Below, one piece after another: positions 1 through 8,077 of a DNA stretch of 64,000 bases. How positions within the stretch are numbered: the stretch's first letter is position 1; the number at the start of each line of letters is the position of its first letter. This DNA is from Actinomycetaceae bacterium (GTDB lineage: Bacteria > Actinomycetota > Actinomycetes > Actinomycetales > Actinomycetaceae): the NCBI GenBank assembly GCA_030537615.1, contig JAUNVP010000004.1, forward strand, positions 78,218 to 142,217. Reading direction: 5' to 3'. The notes below the pieces were generated by a model. That model searched no databases. It was not told the origin of the DNA and was given only the letters and a program-made list of their open reading frames with translations. The position numbers and the translations under genes were made by a program.

Positions 1-74
1 CACATGGGAAGCGGAAATATCACCCGAAAGAGCCAATTGTGTAAGGCATCTATCAGCTCTGCCGCGGGCAACTG

Positions 75-1472
75 TCAGGCGGGAGCATCGAATCCTTTTC
101 TCGAAGCGGTCCGCGCATACCAGTGGGCACTTGCTTTCGGTGTACGAGCACCCGTCTCGTAGTCAACGCGGACGATGCCGAAGCGTTTGGTGTATCCGAA
201 TGTCCACTCGAAGTTGTCCATCAGTGACCACGCGAAGTATCCGTTGATATCAACGCCCTGCCCGATTGCTTCGTGAACGGCGATGAGGTGGTCTCGGATG
301 TATGCCAACCGGGTATGAGTATCGTCAACGAAACCAGTTTCGTCGCAGACATCGGGATAAGCGGCTCCGTTCTCCGTAATGAAGATAGGGATACCCGCCG
401 GGCCGGTATATTCTTTGTCGAGACGGATCAGCAACTCTCGGAGGTCATCGGCCAGCACTTCCCATCCCATGTCGGTGACCGGGAGGCCGCGTGACAGAGT
501 GCGAATGCGCTCGGCCCCCACATAGGGCGTGGTCGAGTTGATTTCGCTCCCCGAGGGTCCCGCGACTGCTACCCCGTTATAGAAGTTCACCCCGAGCACA
601 TCAAGCGGTTGAGAAATAATGTCCAGGTCACCATCGCGGATAACTCTATCTAGCCCTGCCTCGCGCATATCGTCGCACACGTCCGCTGGATAGGAGCCTC
701 GCAGGAGAGGATCGAGGAAAATACGGTTGTGCGCACCGTCGATTTGGCGCGCTGCATCATGATCAGCCGCACTGTTCGGATCGGCCGGGTGGGCAACGGT
801 GAAGTTGAGCGTGATCCCCAGTGATAGTGGTTTCCCATCTGCGCGAGAGCGGATTTCTTTCGCCGCGAGACCATGTCCGAGAAGCAGGTGATGAGCGGCC
901 GCAACCGCTTGTTTAGGATCGGTGTAGCCGGGCGCATGGATGCCTGCCGCATAGGACAAAAACGACGAACACCAGGGTTCGTTGAGCGTTGTCCAATACT
1001 CAACCCTATCCCCCAGTTCTTCGTAAACGCGGGCCGCGTACTCGGCAAACCGATAGGCCGTGTCGCGGTTGGCCCACCCGCCCTGCTCGAGGAGCGCACG
1101 CGGCTCATCCCAGTGATAGAGGGTAATCCACGGGGTAATGTCGTTTGCTAATAGCTCATCGACCAGACGCGAATAAAAGTCGATCCCCAACGCGTTAAAA
1201 TCGCGGTCATCGGGGCGCACTCGCGCCCAGGAAATCGAGAACCGGTACATGTCGAGGTTGAGACGTTTGATCAGTGCGACGTCTTCTTCCATCCGATGAT
1301 AGTGGTCGCACGCAACCTCAATATTCGATCCGTCAATGATGTTTCCCGGCGTGCGACAGTAGGCATCCCAGATTGAGTCGGTTTTCCCGTCCTCGTGGCC
1401 CGCACCTTCAATCTGGGCTGCCGCAGTTGCCGCTCCAAACTGGAATTCCGGGGGAAATTCGTAGCGCTGCAT
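75..1472 (-). CDS. GH1 family beta-glucosidase
   Basis: Glycoside hydrolase family 1 retaining beta-glucosidase or 6-phospho-beta-glucosidase, expected in the cytoplasm. At 465 residues it has the family's full length. The acid/base glutamate lies in TLNEPW (about E165) and the nucleophile in ITENG (about E367); the N-terminal FQFGAATAAAQIEG and RFSISWARV motifs are also typical. The start has AGGAGG five bases upstream of ATG. The gene follows nrdG by 36 bases on the same strand, which is close enough for readthrough but not functionally linked. No sugar transporter or regulator is visible beside it, so the substrate cannot be inferred. Confidence 0.93.
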   Translation of the reverse strand: MQRYEFPPEFQFGAATAAAQIEGAGHEDGKTDSIWDAYCRTPGNIIDGSNIEVACDHYHRMEEDVALIKRLNLDMYRFSISWARVRPDDRDFNALGIDFYSRLVDELLANDITPWITLYHWDEPRALLEQGGWANRDTAYRFAEYAARVYEELGDRVEYWTTLNEPWCSSFLSYAAGIHAPGYTDPKQAVAAAHHLLLGHGLAAKEIRSRADGKPLSLGITLNFTVAHPADPNSAADHDAARQIDGAHNRIFLDPLLRGSYPADVCDDMREAGLDRVIRDGDLDIISQPLDVLGVNFYNGVAVAGPSGSEINSTTPYVGAERIRTLSRGLPVTDMGWEVLADDLRELLIRLDKEYTGPAGIPIFITENGAAYPDVCDETGFVDDTHTRLAYIRDHLIAVHEAIGQGVDINGYFAWSLMDNFEWTFGYTKRFGIVRVDYETGARTPKASAHWYARTASRKGFDAPA

Positions 1473-1507
1473 GGTGCCCTCCTAGCCGTGAGTGGACACT
1501 TTATAGC

Positions 1508-2236
1508 TTACGCTCGACGAACGATGAGATTGTCAAAACCTAGCGCTTCAATGTCGTTAACGAGAGAGTCGAACTGATCATTCCAGCCGGATTCGGTGGC
1601 GATAAAGCCCTCGGGCGCCCCTTCGGAGCGTGCCTGTTGCAGGGCGAAGGTCCGTACCCCGCGCATTCGGCATGCGAGCGCGACACTCAGCTCATCACCG
1701 GGCGACTGGGGAAACGCGGTCAGACGAATTTCGTACTGAAAATCGGGATTGTCCTTGGCGTGTTGGAGGAGGACATCAAGGCTCTCCCACGCTTTTTCCC
1801 CGGAACGCGGGCGTCCCACGACAGCAGGATAGTTTTCAGTCGTTGCCTTGACATCCATTCCCACCCAATCAACCAGACCGAGCCCGAGGAGTTCACGCAA
1901 TGCTCTCGGATATGGCCCTGCCGTGTGGAGACCAACGGCGAACCCGAGTTCCTTGATTTCTCGCGCGGCATCAACGAGTGCGCGCTGGCGAGTCGCCTCA
2001 CCACCGGAAAAAACAATTCCGTCAAGGAGGCCGCGGCGGCGTCGCATGAACGCCACCACGTCCTCCCACGGAATAACACCGGGGGTGCGGCAATCAATGA
2101 TCGCGTGGTTATGACAGTACCCGCACTCCCACGGGCATCCTTGAGCGAACACCGTGGCCACGAGTTTGCCGGGCCAATCGACACTCGACATCTTCTGGAT
2201 GCCAGCGAGTTGCAGGGTATCTGTCATGGTTTTCAT
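1508..2236 (-). CDS. nrdG: anaerobic ribonucleotide reductase activating protein (radical SAM)
   Basis: Activase of the class III ribonucleotide reductase: it uses a [4Fe-4S] cluster and S-adenosylmethionine to install the glycyl radical on NrdD. The cluster motif CxxxCxxC is seen as CPWECGYC at about residues 34-41, followed by the usual glycine-rich FSGGE motif. Length 242 is at the long end for the family and fits the NrdG subgroup with an extended C-terminus. Its ATG overlaps the nrdD stop by one base (TAATG), so the two are translationally coupled. A second ATG three codons in is an alternative start. Confidence 0.93.
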   Translation of the reverse strand: MKTMTDTLQLAGIQKMSSVDWPGKLVATVFAQGCPWECGYCHNHAIIDCRTPGVIPWEDVVAFMRRRRGLLDGIVFSGGEATRQRALVDAAREIKELGFAVGLHTAGPYPRALRELLGLGLVDWVGMDVKATTENYPAVVGRPRSGEKAWESLDVLLQHAKDNPDFQYEIRLTAFPQSPGDELSVALACRMRGVRTFALQQARSEGAPEGFIATESGWNDQFDSLVNDIEALGFDNLIVRRA

Positions 2237-4152
2237 TAGCGCGCTGCGACCTCCGCCATGGGCGCCTCAATTACTCCGTCGACAGCACCGGTGACGCGCG
2301 ATTTAAGCGGACCGTGCTCATCGGCAGCGTCTTCGGTGAACATTGTGCGCTCGGCGTATTCGGATTTCTTGCCCTTGTTGAAGGACTTGACTGGACGGAA
2401 GTAGCCCATCACGCGAGTCCACACTTCACACTCTTGTTCGGTGTTGCCGCGTTCAGCGCAGTTCGGGCACGTGAAGTGCTCGCCCTGGAGGTATCCGTGC
2501 ACCGGACAGATGGAAAACGTCGGAGTAATCGTAATGTAGGGAACCTTGAACGCTTTGAGAGAGCGGTGGACGAGTTCCTTGCACGCTTGGGCGGTAGAGA
2601 CTCGCTCTCCCATGTAGAGGTGTAGGACGGTGCCACCGGTGTACTTGCCCTGGAGTTCCTCCTGCATTTCGAGGGCTTCGAAGGGGTCGTCGGTGTAGCC
2701 GACGGGCAGCTGCGAGGAGTTCGTGTAGTACGGTGCTTCTTCGGTTCCCGCCTGAATGATGGTCGGGAAACGCTTGGCGTCTTCCTTTGCAAAGCGGTAG
2801 GTAGTGCCTTCTGCGGGAGTGGCTTCAAGGTTGTACAGGTGGCCGGTTTCCTCCTGTAGTTGCACCATTCGGTCACGCACATGGTCGAGAACGCGCACGG
2901 CCATATCGTGTCCGCGCTCATCGGTGATGTCGTATTCGCCGACGGTGAAGTTCGCGACCATCTCGTTCATGCCGTTGACTCCGATGGTGGAGAAGTGGTT
3001 GTTGAGATTGCCGAGGTAGCGCTTGGTGTAGGGGAATAGTCCGGTATCGATATGGTGCTGAATCACCGAACGCTTGCGTTCCAAGGTGCCGGCAGCGATG
3101 TCGATGAGCTCGTCGAGACGGGCCATAAGGGCATCCTCATCTGCTGCATGGAGGTAACCGAGACGTGCCATATTAATGGTGACAACACCGATCGAGCCGG
3201 TTTGTTCCGCCGAGCCGAACAGACCGTTGCCGCGCTTGAGGAGCTCACGCAGGTCGAGTTGAAGACGGCAACACATGGAACGAATCATGCCGGGGTCGAG
3301 GTCGGAGTTGAGGAAGTTCTGGAAGTAGGGCAGACCGTACTTTGCAGTCATCTCAAAGAGAGCGTCAACCTTCGGATCGTCCCAATCGAAGTCGGGAGTG
3401 ATGTTGTAGGTCGGAATGGGGAAGGTGAAGACGCGGCCGTCGGCGTCTCCTGCGGTCATGACTTCCATGAATGCACGGTTAATCATGTCCATCTCAACCT
3501 GGAGATCACCGTAGGTGAAGTCGCACAGTTCGTCTCCGATGATCGGAGTTTCTTCCTTGAGATCCTCCGGGCAGGTCCAGTCAAACGTGAGGTTGGTGAA
3601 CGGGCACTGCGATCCCCAGCGGGAGGGAACATTGAGGTTGTAGATGAGTTCCTGCATGTTTTGGACGACCTCGTCATAAGTCATGTTGTCCAGCCGCACG
3701 AATGGAGCCATGTAGGTATCAAAGCTGGAGAAAGCCTGGGCACCAGCCCATTCGTTTTGTAGCGTTCCGAGGAAGTTGACGATTTGGCCGCATGCCGAGG
3801 AGAAATGCTTTGGCGGAGCGGAAGCAATCGCGCCGCTCACTCCGTTGAATCCCTCTTGGATCAGTTGCTTGAGGGACCAGCCGGCACAGTAGCCCGCAAA
3901 CATGTCAAGGTCGTGAATGTGGATGTCACCTTCGCGGTGAGCGGCGCCGGCTTCGGGTTCGTAGACGCGGGAGAGCCAGTAGTTAGCAACGATTTTTCCC
4001 GAGGTGTTGAGGATGAGGCCGCCGAGGCTGTAATCCTGATTGGCATTTGCATTAACTCGCCAGTCAGATCGGTCGAGGTATTCCTCAATCGTAGAAATGG
4101 CATCGACGTTGTACACCGGACGAGACTCTGCAGGGAACTGAGGCTCTGACAT
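2236..4152 (-). CDS. nrdD: anaerobic (class III) ribonucleoside-triphosphate reductase without ATP-cone
   Basis: Reduces NTPs to dNTPs without oxygen. The C-terminal glycyl radical loop is TRVMGYFRPV, preceded by a zinc site with two Cys pairs (CPVHGY and CPNCAE, plus CEVW), and finger-loop cysteines lie in FSSACGQ and SQCPFTN. The protein is 638 residues, whereas E. coli NrdD is about 712; it begins almost directly with the catalytic domain (ISTIEEYL...), so the roughly 90-residue N-terminal ATP-cone for allosteric control is absent. The start has AAGGAG six bases before ATG. It forms an operon with nrdG, and two NrdR boxes lie upstream. It marks the organism as able to grow anaerobically. 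Confidence 0.96.
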   Translation of the reverse strand: MSEPQFPAESRPVYNVDAISTIEEYLDRSDWRVNANANQDYSLGGLILNTSGKIVANYWLSRVYEPEAGAAHREGDIHIHDLDMFAGYCAGWSLKQLIQEGFNGVSGAIASAPPKHFSSACGQIVNFLGTLQNEWAGAQAFSSFDTYMAPFVRLDNMTYDEVVQNMQELIYNLNVPSRWGSQCPFTNLTFDWTCPEDLKEETPIIGDELCDFTYGDLQVEMDMINRAFMEVMTAGDADGRVFTFPIPTYNITPDFDWDDPKVDALFEMTAKYGLPYFQNFLNSDLDPGMIRSMCCRLQLDLRELLKRGNGLFGSAEQTGSIGVVTINMARLGYLHAADEDALMARLDELIDIAAGTLERKRSVIQHHIDTGLFPYTKRYLGNLNNHFSTIGVNGMNEMVANFTVGEYDITDERGHDMAVRVLDHVRDRMVQLQEETGHLYNLEATPAEGTTYRFAKEDAKRFPTIIQAGTEEAPYYTNSSQLPVGYTDDPFEALEMQEELQGKYTGGTVLHLYMGERVSTAQACKELVHRSLKAFKVPYITITPTFSICPVHGYLQGEHFTCPNCAERGNTEQECEVWTRVMGYFRPVKSFNKGKKSEYAERTMFTEDAADEHGPLKSRVTGAVDGVIEAPMAEVAAR

Positions 4153-4240
4153 TGCGGCTCCTTCGCGTGAAAATGGGGCTCTTATAGACGTTAGTTGTCG
4201 CTTCTTTCAGCGAGCGGCGTTTGCAACCTTACGACGATGA

Positions 4241-4288
4241 CCACAACATCTAGTGTAGCAACTCGCGTGTTGCCACTACATATGGGGG
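4241..4288 (-). promoter_or_regulatory. paired NrdR boxes upstream of nrdDG
   Basis: The first box, 4241-4256 (ccacaacatctagtgt), fits the NrdR consensus acaCwAtATmTwGtgt closely. The second, 4273-4288 (ccactacatatggggg), is a weaker match. They begin 32 bases apart, a 16-base linker, the spacing known for NrdR pairs in which tetramers contact sites three helical turns apart. On the minus strand, a TACACT -10-like hexamer overlaps the first box, so repressor binding would block the nrdD promoter. NrdR itself is not in this window. Confidence 0.72.
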
Positions 4289-4580
4289 TAAGTCGTATAT
4301 GATCCCCAGTTTTTGGGACTAACGTCCCATGTCTGCGGTCGGGGTTGTCCGACACTGACCCCCACCAACCGAGATAACCACCGCACGACAACTTCGAGCA
4401 CCCTCATTTTGAACTTCGACATACCACAACCAAGCTCGTACACCTCGCCGCCGTGGCGTGTTGCGCCACACCTCGACTGTCAGTCCTCTCGGTAACCACG
4501 CCACCTCAGCAACCACGCGGCAGTTAACGCACGATCGACCTAGAATGGAATAAGCCTTGATACAACAGAAAGGACGCACC

Positions 4581-5651
4581 GTGGCGAACCCGTACAGCGA
4601 GCTCTTTTTTACTCCCTCCGATGAACGGTACGACACGATGCCCTATCGGCGTGTTGCGCGTACCGGCCTCCAACTGCCGGCAATTTCTCTTGGACTGTGG
4701 CATAACTTTGGGGACGATAAACCACTGCAAACTCAGCGAGATATTATCCGCCGAGCGTTTGACCTGGGGATCAACCATTTCGACCTGGCAAACAACTACG
4801 GGCCTCCTCCGGGGAGCGCGGAAAAGAATTTCGGGCGCATCATGCGCGAAGACCTCAAACCCTTCCGCGACGAACTCATTATTTCCTCCAAAGCGGGATG
4901 GGATATGTGGCCAGGACCCTATGGTTTTGGGGGCGCCCGCAAATACCTGCTCGCTAGTCTCGACCAGTCGCTTGAGCGTCTCGGTCTTGATTACGTTGAC
5001 ATTTTCTACTCGCATCGCCCCGACGCCGACACGGATCTCGAAGAGACGATGCTCGCCCTCCACACCGCGGTCACCTCAGGTAAGGCCCTCTACGTCGGAA
5101 TTTCCTCGTACTCCGCGGAATATACGGCTCGCGCTCAGGAAATTATGCGTGAGCTTGGCACTCCCCTTGCTATTCACCAACCCTCCTACTCCATCTTCAA
5201 TCGGTGGATCGAGGACGATGGTTTACTAACCGCGTGCCGTGACAACGGCATGGGGGTTATTGCATTTTCACCACTGGCACAAGGATTGCTCACCGACAGA
5301 TACCTCAACGGGGTGCCAAAAGATTCGCGCGCAGCTGCCAATAAATCGCTCTCGTCCGACATGCTGAGCGAAAACAACCTCGCACAAATCCGCGCCCTCA
5401 ACGACGTTGCTCGTGACCGCGGACAATCGCTCGCTCAGATGGCACTGTCGTGGGTGTTGAGGGACCAGGATGGTACCCGTGTCGATTCGGCGCTCATCGG
5501 CGCGTCATCGGTCACGCAACTTGAGGACAACGTTCAAGCCGTCAAGAATCTTGAGTTCTCCGAGGCCGAGATCGAGGCCATTAACGCTCATTCATCCGCA
5601 TCGGACATCGATCTGTGGAGCGGAGCCGTCAAATCAACCGAACGATCGTGA
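4581..5651 (+). CDS. gpr: aldo/keto reductase, YghZ/Gpr type
   Basis: NADPH-dependent aldo/keto reductase of the YghZ (L-glyceraldehyde 3-phosphate reductase) subgroup, a methylglyoxal-detoxifying family. The catalytic tetrad residues are visible in FDLANNYG (Asp, Tyr), SSKAG (Lys) and YSHRPD (His). Similarity to E. coli YghZ runs end to end, from YRRVARTGL through GLWHNFG and IHQPSYS. The start is GTG with AAAGGAC six to seven bases upstream; an in-frame TTG at 4557 lies further out but has no binding site. The gene overlaps the converging PAP2 gene by 18 bases. A TAGAAT hexamer at 4541 may be its -10. Confidence 0.9.
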   Translation: MANPYSELFFTPSDERYDTMPYRRVARTGLQLPAISLGLWHNFGDDKPLQTQRDIIRRAFDLGINHFDLANNYGPPPGSAEKNFGRIMREDLKPFRDELIISSKAGWDMWPGPYGFGGARKYLLASLDQSLERLGLDYVDIFYSHRPDADTDLEETMLALHTAVTSGKALYVGISSYSAEYTARAQEIMRELGTPLAIHQPSYSIFNRWIEDDGLLTACRDNGMGVIAFSPLAQGLLTDRYLNGVPKDSRAAANKSLSSDMLSENNLAQIRALNDVARDRGQSLAQMALSWVLRDQDGTRVDSALIGASSVTQLEDNVQAVKNLEFSEAEIEAINAHSSASDIDLWSGAVKSTERS

Positions 5652-6539
5652 CCGTCCGGTCTGCAAATAGTTAACGAGACTAAGAGAAAACACCATGAAC
5701 GCAAGAACCATGCCAATAGCGATCATGGAGAAGACGATACTGAGGGCAAAATGACCTGCGATCACATCCCGCACAGCGGGCGTCGTCGCGATCTTCATGA
5801 TGAGCTCACTCAAATCCGTCCAGAGAGCAAACACCGCGCCAGCAAGAGCGACAAAAGCAATGAGGGAGCCGACGAGTAACCCGGTATTGAGGTTGTCTCG
5901 ATCGCGCTGAGGTTCTTCTTGCGGAGCCAGGGTCATCGCCCAGATGAAACAGATCAGTATTGCCCCGATAACGTCGGACGGACGGTGCCAACCGGACACG
6001 AGGATAGCGATGAGTGCAAGCGATGATACGACCGCCACCCCGACCTCGACAACCGATCGGACACTTTGCGACGCCACGATTGTGAGCCCGAAAGCCACCG
6101 ACAGAACGACTGTTGAATGTCCCGATGGAAACGAGTTGGCTAAGTCTGGGCCAATCCCCAAATAAGGCCGCTGCAGGATCCACGTTTTGAGCAACTGGGT
6201 CGTGATATTCGAACCAATGATGAGCACTCCGACCCGGATAGCAAGAGCGTACCGTTTTCGCGCCATCGCGATAGCCATCACAACCGCGCATGCGACAGCC
6301 ACACTCAGGTACGACACGCTTCTTTTCAACAGGTCAATCAGTGGCGTCACCCGGTTAGCCGCAATGCGGACTGTTTCGAGAACCAGTTGGTCGAGTGCCT
6401 GCCCGGAGGTCGTATGAAGTGTCACCAGCGCGAGCACGATCAAGCTGATAACGGCCGCGAACACCAAAAAGACACGACTAAAGCGACGCCAATTCACGTC
6501 AGGATAGGCGTCGGCGGGGGAGGTCTCAGATGCAGTCAC
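5634..6539 (-). CDS. PAP2-family membrane phosphatase
   Basis: Integral membrane lipid phosphatase of the PAP2/UppP-like superfamily. The three active-site motifs are visible: KTWILQRP (motif 1), FPSGH (motif 2) and SGWHRPSD (motif 3). About six hydrophobic segments precede and surround them, and about 80 residues with two more segments follow motif 3. Likely substrates are prenyl or phosphatidyl phosphates at the outer face, for example undecaprenyl pyrophosphate, but the substrate is not readable from sequence. It starts with GTG and has no strong ribosome binding site. Its 3' end overlaps the end of the aldo/keto reductase gene. Confidence 0.85.
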   Translation of the reverse strand: MTASETSPADAYPDVNWRRFSRVFLVFAAVISLIVLALVTLHTTSGQALDQLVLETVRIAANRVTPLIDLLKRSVSYLSVAVACAVVMAIAMARKRYALAIRVGVLIIGSNITTQLLKTWILQRPYLGIGPDLANSFPSGHSTVVLSVAFGLTIVASQSVRSVVEVGVAVVSSLALIAILVSGWHRPSDVIGAILICFIWAMTLAPQEEPQRDRDNLNTGLLVGSLIAFVALAGAVFALWTDLSELIMKIATTPAVRDVIAGHFALSIVFSMIAIGMVLAFMVFSLSLVNYLQTGRSRSFG

Positions 6540-6717
6540 TAACTCGAATTCTCCATAGCGTTGGACGATGGCTCGTGCCGGGCAATTATCTCACGATGTT
6601 CACCACGACCACACTCACCGCGCGCCGAGCTGATGTCTCCATTAGCCTGGGTACAATGTGATAGACACCGTGAGTAGCCGCTCATGGTTCTTTTTACTTG
6701 AAGTGAGTTGATGTCTG

Positions 6718-7173
6718 ATGGGAATGCCCACCCCGGTTGATTCTCAGCGGATTCGGAAGTTCCTCGGCGATCTTGATTCATCAGTGCTGAAATTAGATTT
6801 CCGCGAATACCGCGAATCCGAATTGGCTTACCCCTCGGAGTCAGCCGTCATTTTTGTCAACATGTCGTCACCGAACATCTTGCAAATTCGCGGCCAGTGG
6901 CGCGGCGTTACTGTTGACGATGAGAGCTTCGCGGAACTCGCGCGCCAGGTGCAGATGTGCAACGTGCAGCGATCAGGCCCCAAAGCATACCTGCTTCCAA
7001 CCGATGGTCCGCTGGCCTTCGGCCTCGGAGCTGAATTTAATCTCATCGTTTCTAAAGGCGCCACCCAACAACAACTCGTGAGCTTTTACGAGACCGCGTT
7101 AACAATGATTTTTGGATTTTTTCAAGATGTCGAGCAAGCCCTCCCACAGCTCGTCACGTGGAAGGAAAGCTAG
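6718..7173 (+). CDS. YbjN domain protein (first of a pair)
   Basis: Small cytosolic protein of the YbjN family (about 150 residues), found in many actinobacteria, often as adjacent pairs. The family has a secretion-chaperone-like fold and no firm function. The body shows the pattern MSSPNILQIRGQWRG and the hydrophobic C-terminal helix around LTMIFGFFQD. The start is uncertain: ATG at 6718 or 6724, neither with a convincing ribosome binding site. The stop TAG overlaps the start of the next YbjN gene, so the two are one operon. Confidence 0.75.
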   Translation: MGMPTPVDSQRIRKFLGDLDSSVLKLDFREYRESELAYPSESAVIFVNMSSPNILQIRGQWRGVTVDDESFAELARQVQMCNVQRSGPKAYLLPTDGPLAFGLGAEFNLIVSKGATQQQLVSFYETALTMIFGFFQDVEQALPQLVTWKES

Positions 7174-7637
7174 TGCATACTCCCCTATACGCTGTGTCCG
7201 ACGATCCGAGTTCACCCACGCCCGTGACTCTCGACCGGATCCGAGGAGTAATCGAACACTTGGGGGCGTCGATGGAAACCGCTGAAAACGGCAAGGCTGG
7301 TCTGGCCGTGTTTGACGGCGTGCGTTTTCTCTTTAGCTTCGCGTCAAACCACAAGTTTCTTTCGGTGCGCGCGATCTGGGCGACCGACTTGGAGGCATCC
7401 GCTGAACGTCTGATGTCGTTTTTCACGGCCGCCGATTCTTGGAATCGGGAAAAGTACTTCCCCACCGTCTACAATTTGCTCGTTGACGACATGATTCAGG
7501 TGGTCGCAGACTATATCTGCGATATCGACTGCGGCCAGACCGATGCGCAACTACTCGACAACGTTGCCGCTGGGGTAGCTACCGGAGTCGATGCGATTCA
7601 ATACATGCACCAGGCAGCGCAGTCAATTATCCGCTGA
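7173..7637 (+). CDS. YbjN domain protein (second of a pair)
   Basis: Second YbjN-family protein, 154 residues, translationally coupled to the first through TAGTG (stop and GTG start share one base). The GTG at 7173 has GGAAGGA six bases upstream, which I preferred over the GTG at 7158. The sequence contains the family pattern VRFLFSFASNHKFLSVRAIW and a late helical region. The co-occurrence of two divergent YbjN proteins suggests they form a hetero-oligomer, which is inference. A hairpin at 7704-7733 may end the transcript. Confidence 0.75.
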   Translation: MHTPLYAVSDDPSSPTPVTLDRIRGVIEHLGASMETAENGKAGLAVFDGVRFLFSFASNHKFLSVRAIWATDLEASAERLMSFFTAADSWNREKYFPTVYNLLVDDMIQVVADYICDIDCGQTDAQLLDNVAAGVATGVDAIQYMHQAAQSIIR

Positions 7638-7703
7638 TTACCGACGGAGTTACCCGCAAAGTCAATTTGCTCCTCATCAACAAATTCAGTGCAGTCATGA
7701 GTT

Positions 7704-7733
7704 GTGACACTGCGGATTAGCTATCCGTGTCAC
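7704..7733 (+). terminator. hairpin downstream of the YbjN pair
   Basis: GTGACAC (7704-7710) pairs with GTGTCAC (7727-7733), and GGAT (7714-7717) with ATCC (7723-7726), leaving a three-base bulge and a five-base loop. There is no T tract, so it may be a weak terminator or a processing site. Confidence 0.4.
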
Positions 7734-8077
7734 TAACGTAACGGATGATTCAGCCAGGTCGGTGACGAGCGTCATGACGAGGAATTGAAGACGTGGATGC
7801 CACGAGCCTTGTCGGGCGAAGAGTGCCTGCCTCGAGACGAGAAAGTCCAAAGAGAACAGCTTTGAACGCACCAGAGGATGGACTAGAAACCCTATTCCGA
7901 AGGTGAACCCACCGAGCAGGTACTGTCTGTTGTGGCGAAAACCGCCCGCATCGACGGTACTAGAATCTCGGTGTCCCACTTCTGCGCGCACAGCTTCACT
8001 ATGCGAATCTAGAATCGTATCCATGCCGTCCTTCTGCGGCGTTGCGGGAGTCTAACCTGGAGTAGGAGGTCCCCCCG
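7734..8077. other. intergenic region, one unrecognised minus-strand ORF
   Basis: A 109-residue minus-strand reading frame (8024 down to 7695) has an acceptable ribosome binding site (AGAAGGACGGC before ATG) and one hydrophobic stretch (LLGGFTFGIGFLV), but I recognise no family and its composition is not convincing. The helicase promoter should lie at the right-hand end. I do not call a gene here. Confidence 0.3.

Noticed and set aside
3052..3762. 236-residue plus-strand ORF antisense to nrdD
   Set aside because: Lies wholly within the strongly supported nrdD frame; its sequence is the mirror composition of a coding strand and matches no family.
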